64,000 nucleotides of DNA from Tyto alba (Eukaryota; Chordata; Aves; Strigiformes; Tytonidae), in NCBI RefSeq assembly GCF_018691265.1, contig NW_024881316.1, positions 7,934,819 to 7,998,818 of the forward strand. Direction: 5' to 3'. Positions 62,526 to 64,000 of this stretch are shown here, piece by piece. Within the stretch, counting starts at the first letter, position 1. The number at the start of each line of letters is the position of its first letter. The notes beneath the pieces were generated by a model. It was not told the DNA's origin. It saw nothing but the letters and a program-made list of their open reading frames with translations, and did no database searches. Both the position numbers and the translations under genes were made by a program.

Positions 62526-64000
62526 AAAGGCGTAAGAAGAGTTTTCTGTCAAAAACTAAACCAAAGCAAATCAAAACTACACCTTCTTCAGAATGCATCT
62601 GTCTCCTAGACAATCTTAATAGTTTGTTCTGAATGCCAATATCTCATCATACAATAATTATACCTATAATAAAAATATTATTATCATTGAATATCTGAAA
62701 TTTTTTTCCTACTCAGATTTATTTTTCAATGTGAAGCTTGCACTGGGGGGCTCCTTAGGGCTTCTTTTCCCTTATGATCTACTGGAGGAACTGACCCTTT
62801 TTTAAACTTTCAACAATTTCCAGAATTGATCTGTGACATTTTTCAAAATGTAATCTGGAAATTAATTGTAGAGAAAGGTTCCTGTGCCTTCAGAAAGTGT
62901 TAGTAAGTGTGTGGGTGGTGTAATGTGGGAGATACATTAGTTGCTATACATAGGAATGAGGTATGCACAACAAGAATAAAAGGAGGGAGTGTGATCAATG
63001 CTGCTACCCACACTGTTCTGGATTTTGGATGGATTGTGATTAGTTTGACCTCCATACTTTAAATGGTAATGTCTGGAGAATTCTGGAAGGTGTAATTTAC
63101 TATTATTAGCATAATTAACTGAAAATTAAAAAAAAAAAAAAAAAAAAAGAAATTACCATTAAGAGTTACGCTGTATTCTATACTCTCAGCTATACCTAGA
63201 CCCTCCCCCACTCAAATCAATACTTGATGTTATATCATCATAACATTTTTTAACATGTATACATATCCCCACATTTAAAAATCCTTGGAGAGAGAAGATA
63301 TTTTGTTGTTTTGATAAAGCATCTGGGTTTTATCATTCAGAAGTCTGGGAAAAATATGTGCAAAATATGTGTTAAATTGAGATTGTATTTTCAACAACAA
63401 CAAAAAAATCAATTAAAAAGCAACAAAAAATCCTACCCAAATAGGCAGCACCTAGTGAGTAATAACTTCATTTCTGTATAGCTCAGGGGGCTTGCAAGGG
63501 GAGTGTGAAAAGTTCATTATTATCAACCAGAAAAAAAAGCGAGTGCTAAGAAGAAAGAATTGTATTTCCTATTGGGATTTCTCTCAGACTACATGATTTG
63601 CATGAAGGGCGCCACATCAAACGCATTGGGTGCCCTTTTTCAAATATTAATGTGAAGCTTGTTTCAAGTTCTTTCTTGACTTTGTGCCACCTTGTATCAA
63701 AGGAAGTTAAAAGTAGGACTTGGGAGGAAAAAATACTTTTCCAACTGTTTCAGCACTTAGCAAAAATCTTTCTGTATTTGATCAGTTCTGCTTCAAACTT
63801 TTATAATTTTGACAAACAGGCACATTTCTATAGCTGTGCATTCTATGGCAATCTGATTTGGACTTTTCCCCTCCCTTTTTTGAGGTTTTCTATTTTGTGG
63901 TGATGGGTGTCATGGCTGACCCACTCAGAACATTTATGTGCTACATAATTTAATTATCTGCCTTAATCTTTTCTCCCACATGTGATAATTTCTATTAAAT
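62526..64000. other. Unassigned AT-rich non-coding DNA
   Basis: No gene or transposon recognised. It contains a poly(A) tract at 63128-63148. The 101-codon plus-strand frame at 63598-63903 is rich in Phe, Leu and Ser, as chance frames in AT-rich DNA are, and is not supported as coding. Confidence 0.5.
63128..63148. repeat. Poly(A) tract, 21 bases
   Basis: Uninterrupted A run after ACTGAAAATT. No retroposed body or target duplication identified. Confidence 0.9.

Noticed and set aside
63128..63148. Poly(A) as the tail of a processed pseudogene
   Set aside because: No AATAAA shortly upstream, no recognisable gene body and no flanking duplication.
1..64000. CRISPR array, operon, phage or other prokaryotic system
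   Set aside because: No regularly spaced repeats, no gene-dense strand-coherent frames; the repeats are avian CR1 and LTR elements.
1..64000. tRNA, rRNA or snRNA genes
   Set aside because: Reading through by eye, I saw no A-box/B-box pairs with cloverleaf potential and no rRNA core sequences. A covariance-model scan would be decisive.

Overview
This window looks like a stretch of bird nuclear genome, AT-rich by eye and almost entirely non-coding. The case for a bird is its repeats: four Chicken-Repeat-1 (CR1) LINE remnants, three endogenous-retrovirus LTR insertions of avian type, many poly(A)/poly(T) tracts, and no mammalian Alu, B1 or L1. The LTR at 36412-36996 resembles a family I know from many non-galliform birds, which hints at Neoaves without proving it. 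No complete protein-coding gene is visible, and nothing prokaryotic is present.

Layout. At the left edge a minus-strand open segment (785-959) has a good splice acceptor, a stop codon and an AATAAA about 280 bases downstream, so it may be the last coding exon of a gene lying on the minus strand; I cannot name that gene. From about 1 to 13 kb the DNA is unassigned, AT-rich intron-like or intergenic sequence with simple repeats. A minus-strand CR1 lies at 13172-14212. A solo LTR with an exact 5-bp target duplication lies at 16760-17568 (minus). A short plus-strand CR1 3' end lies at 21189-21696. About 12.5 kb of featureless AT-rich DNA follows, then a 20-bp perfect inverted repeat (34103-34181), an old minus-strand CR1 (34264-36195) and another minus-strand LTR (36412-36996). 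At 42202-42887 there is an internally deleted plus-strand provirus of class II (ERVK) type. It is bounded by a perfect 6-bp duplication and keeps a 32-bp piece of the 5' LTR, the polypurine tract and a full 3' LTR. From 43 to 60 kb there is unassigned sequence with a 21-bp minisatellite, GTTTT-rich tracts and a GC-richer patch. The longest CR1 remnant, running from the end of the endonuclease region through the reverse transcriptase to the 3' tail, lies at 60160-62525 (minus).

No genes are seen working together. All the mobile elements look defective, and the three CR1 copies that reach the polymerase active site have each lost the catalytic box in a different way. The items most worth following up are the candidate terminal exon, the deleted provirus, the perfect inverted repeat and a few unannotated segments that look like possible conserved non-coding elements. 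I found no convincing new biological system.
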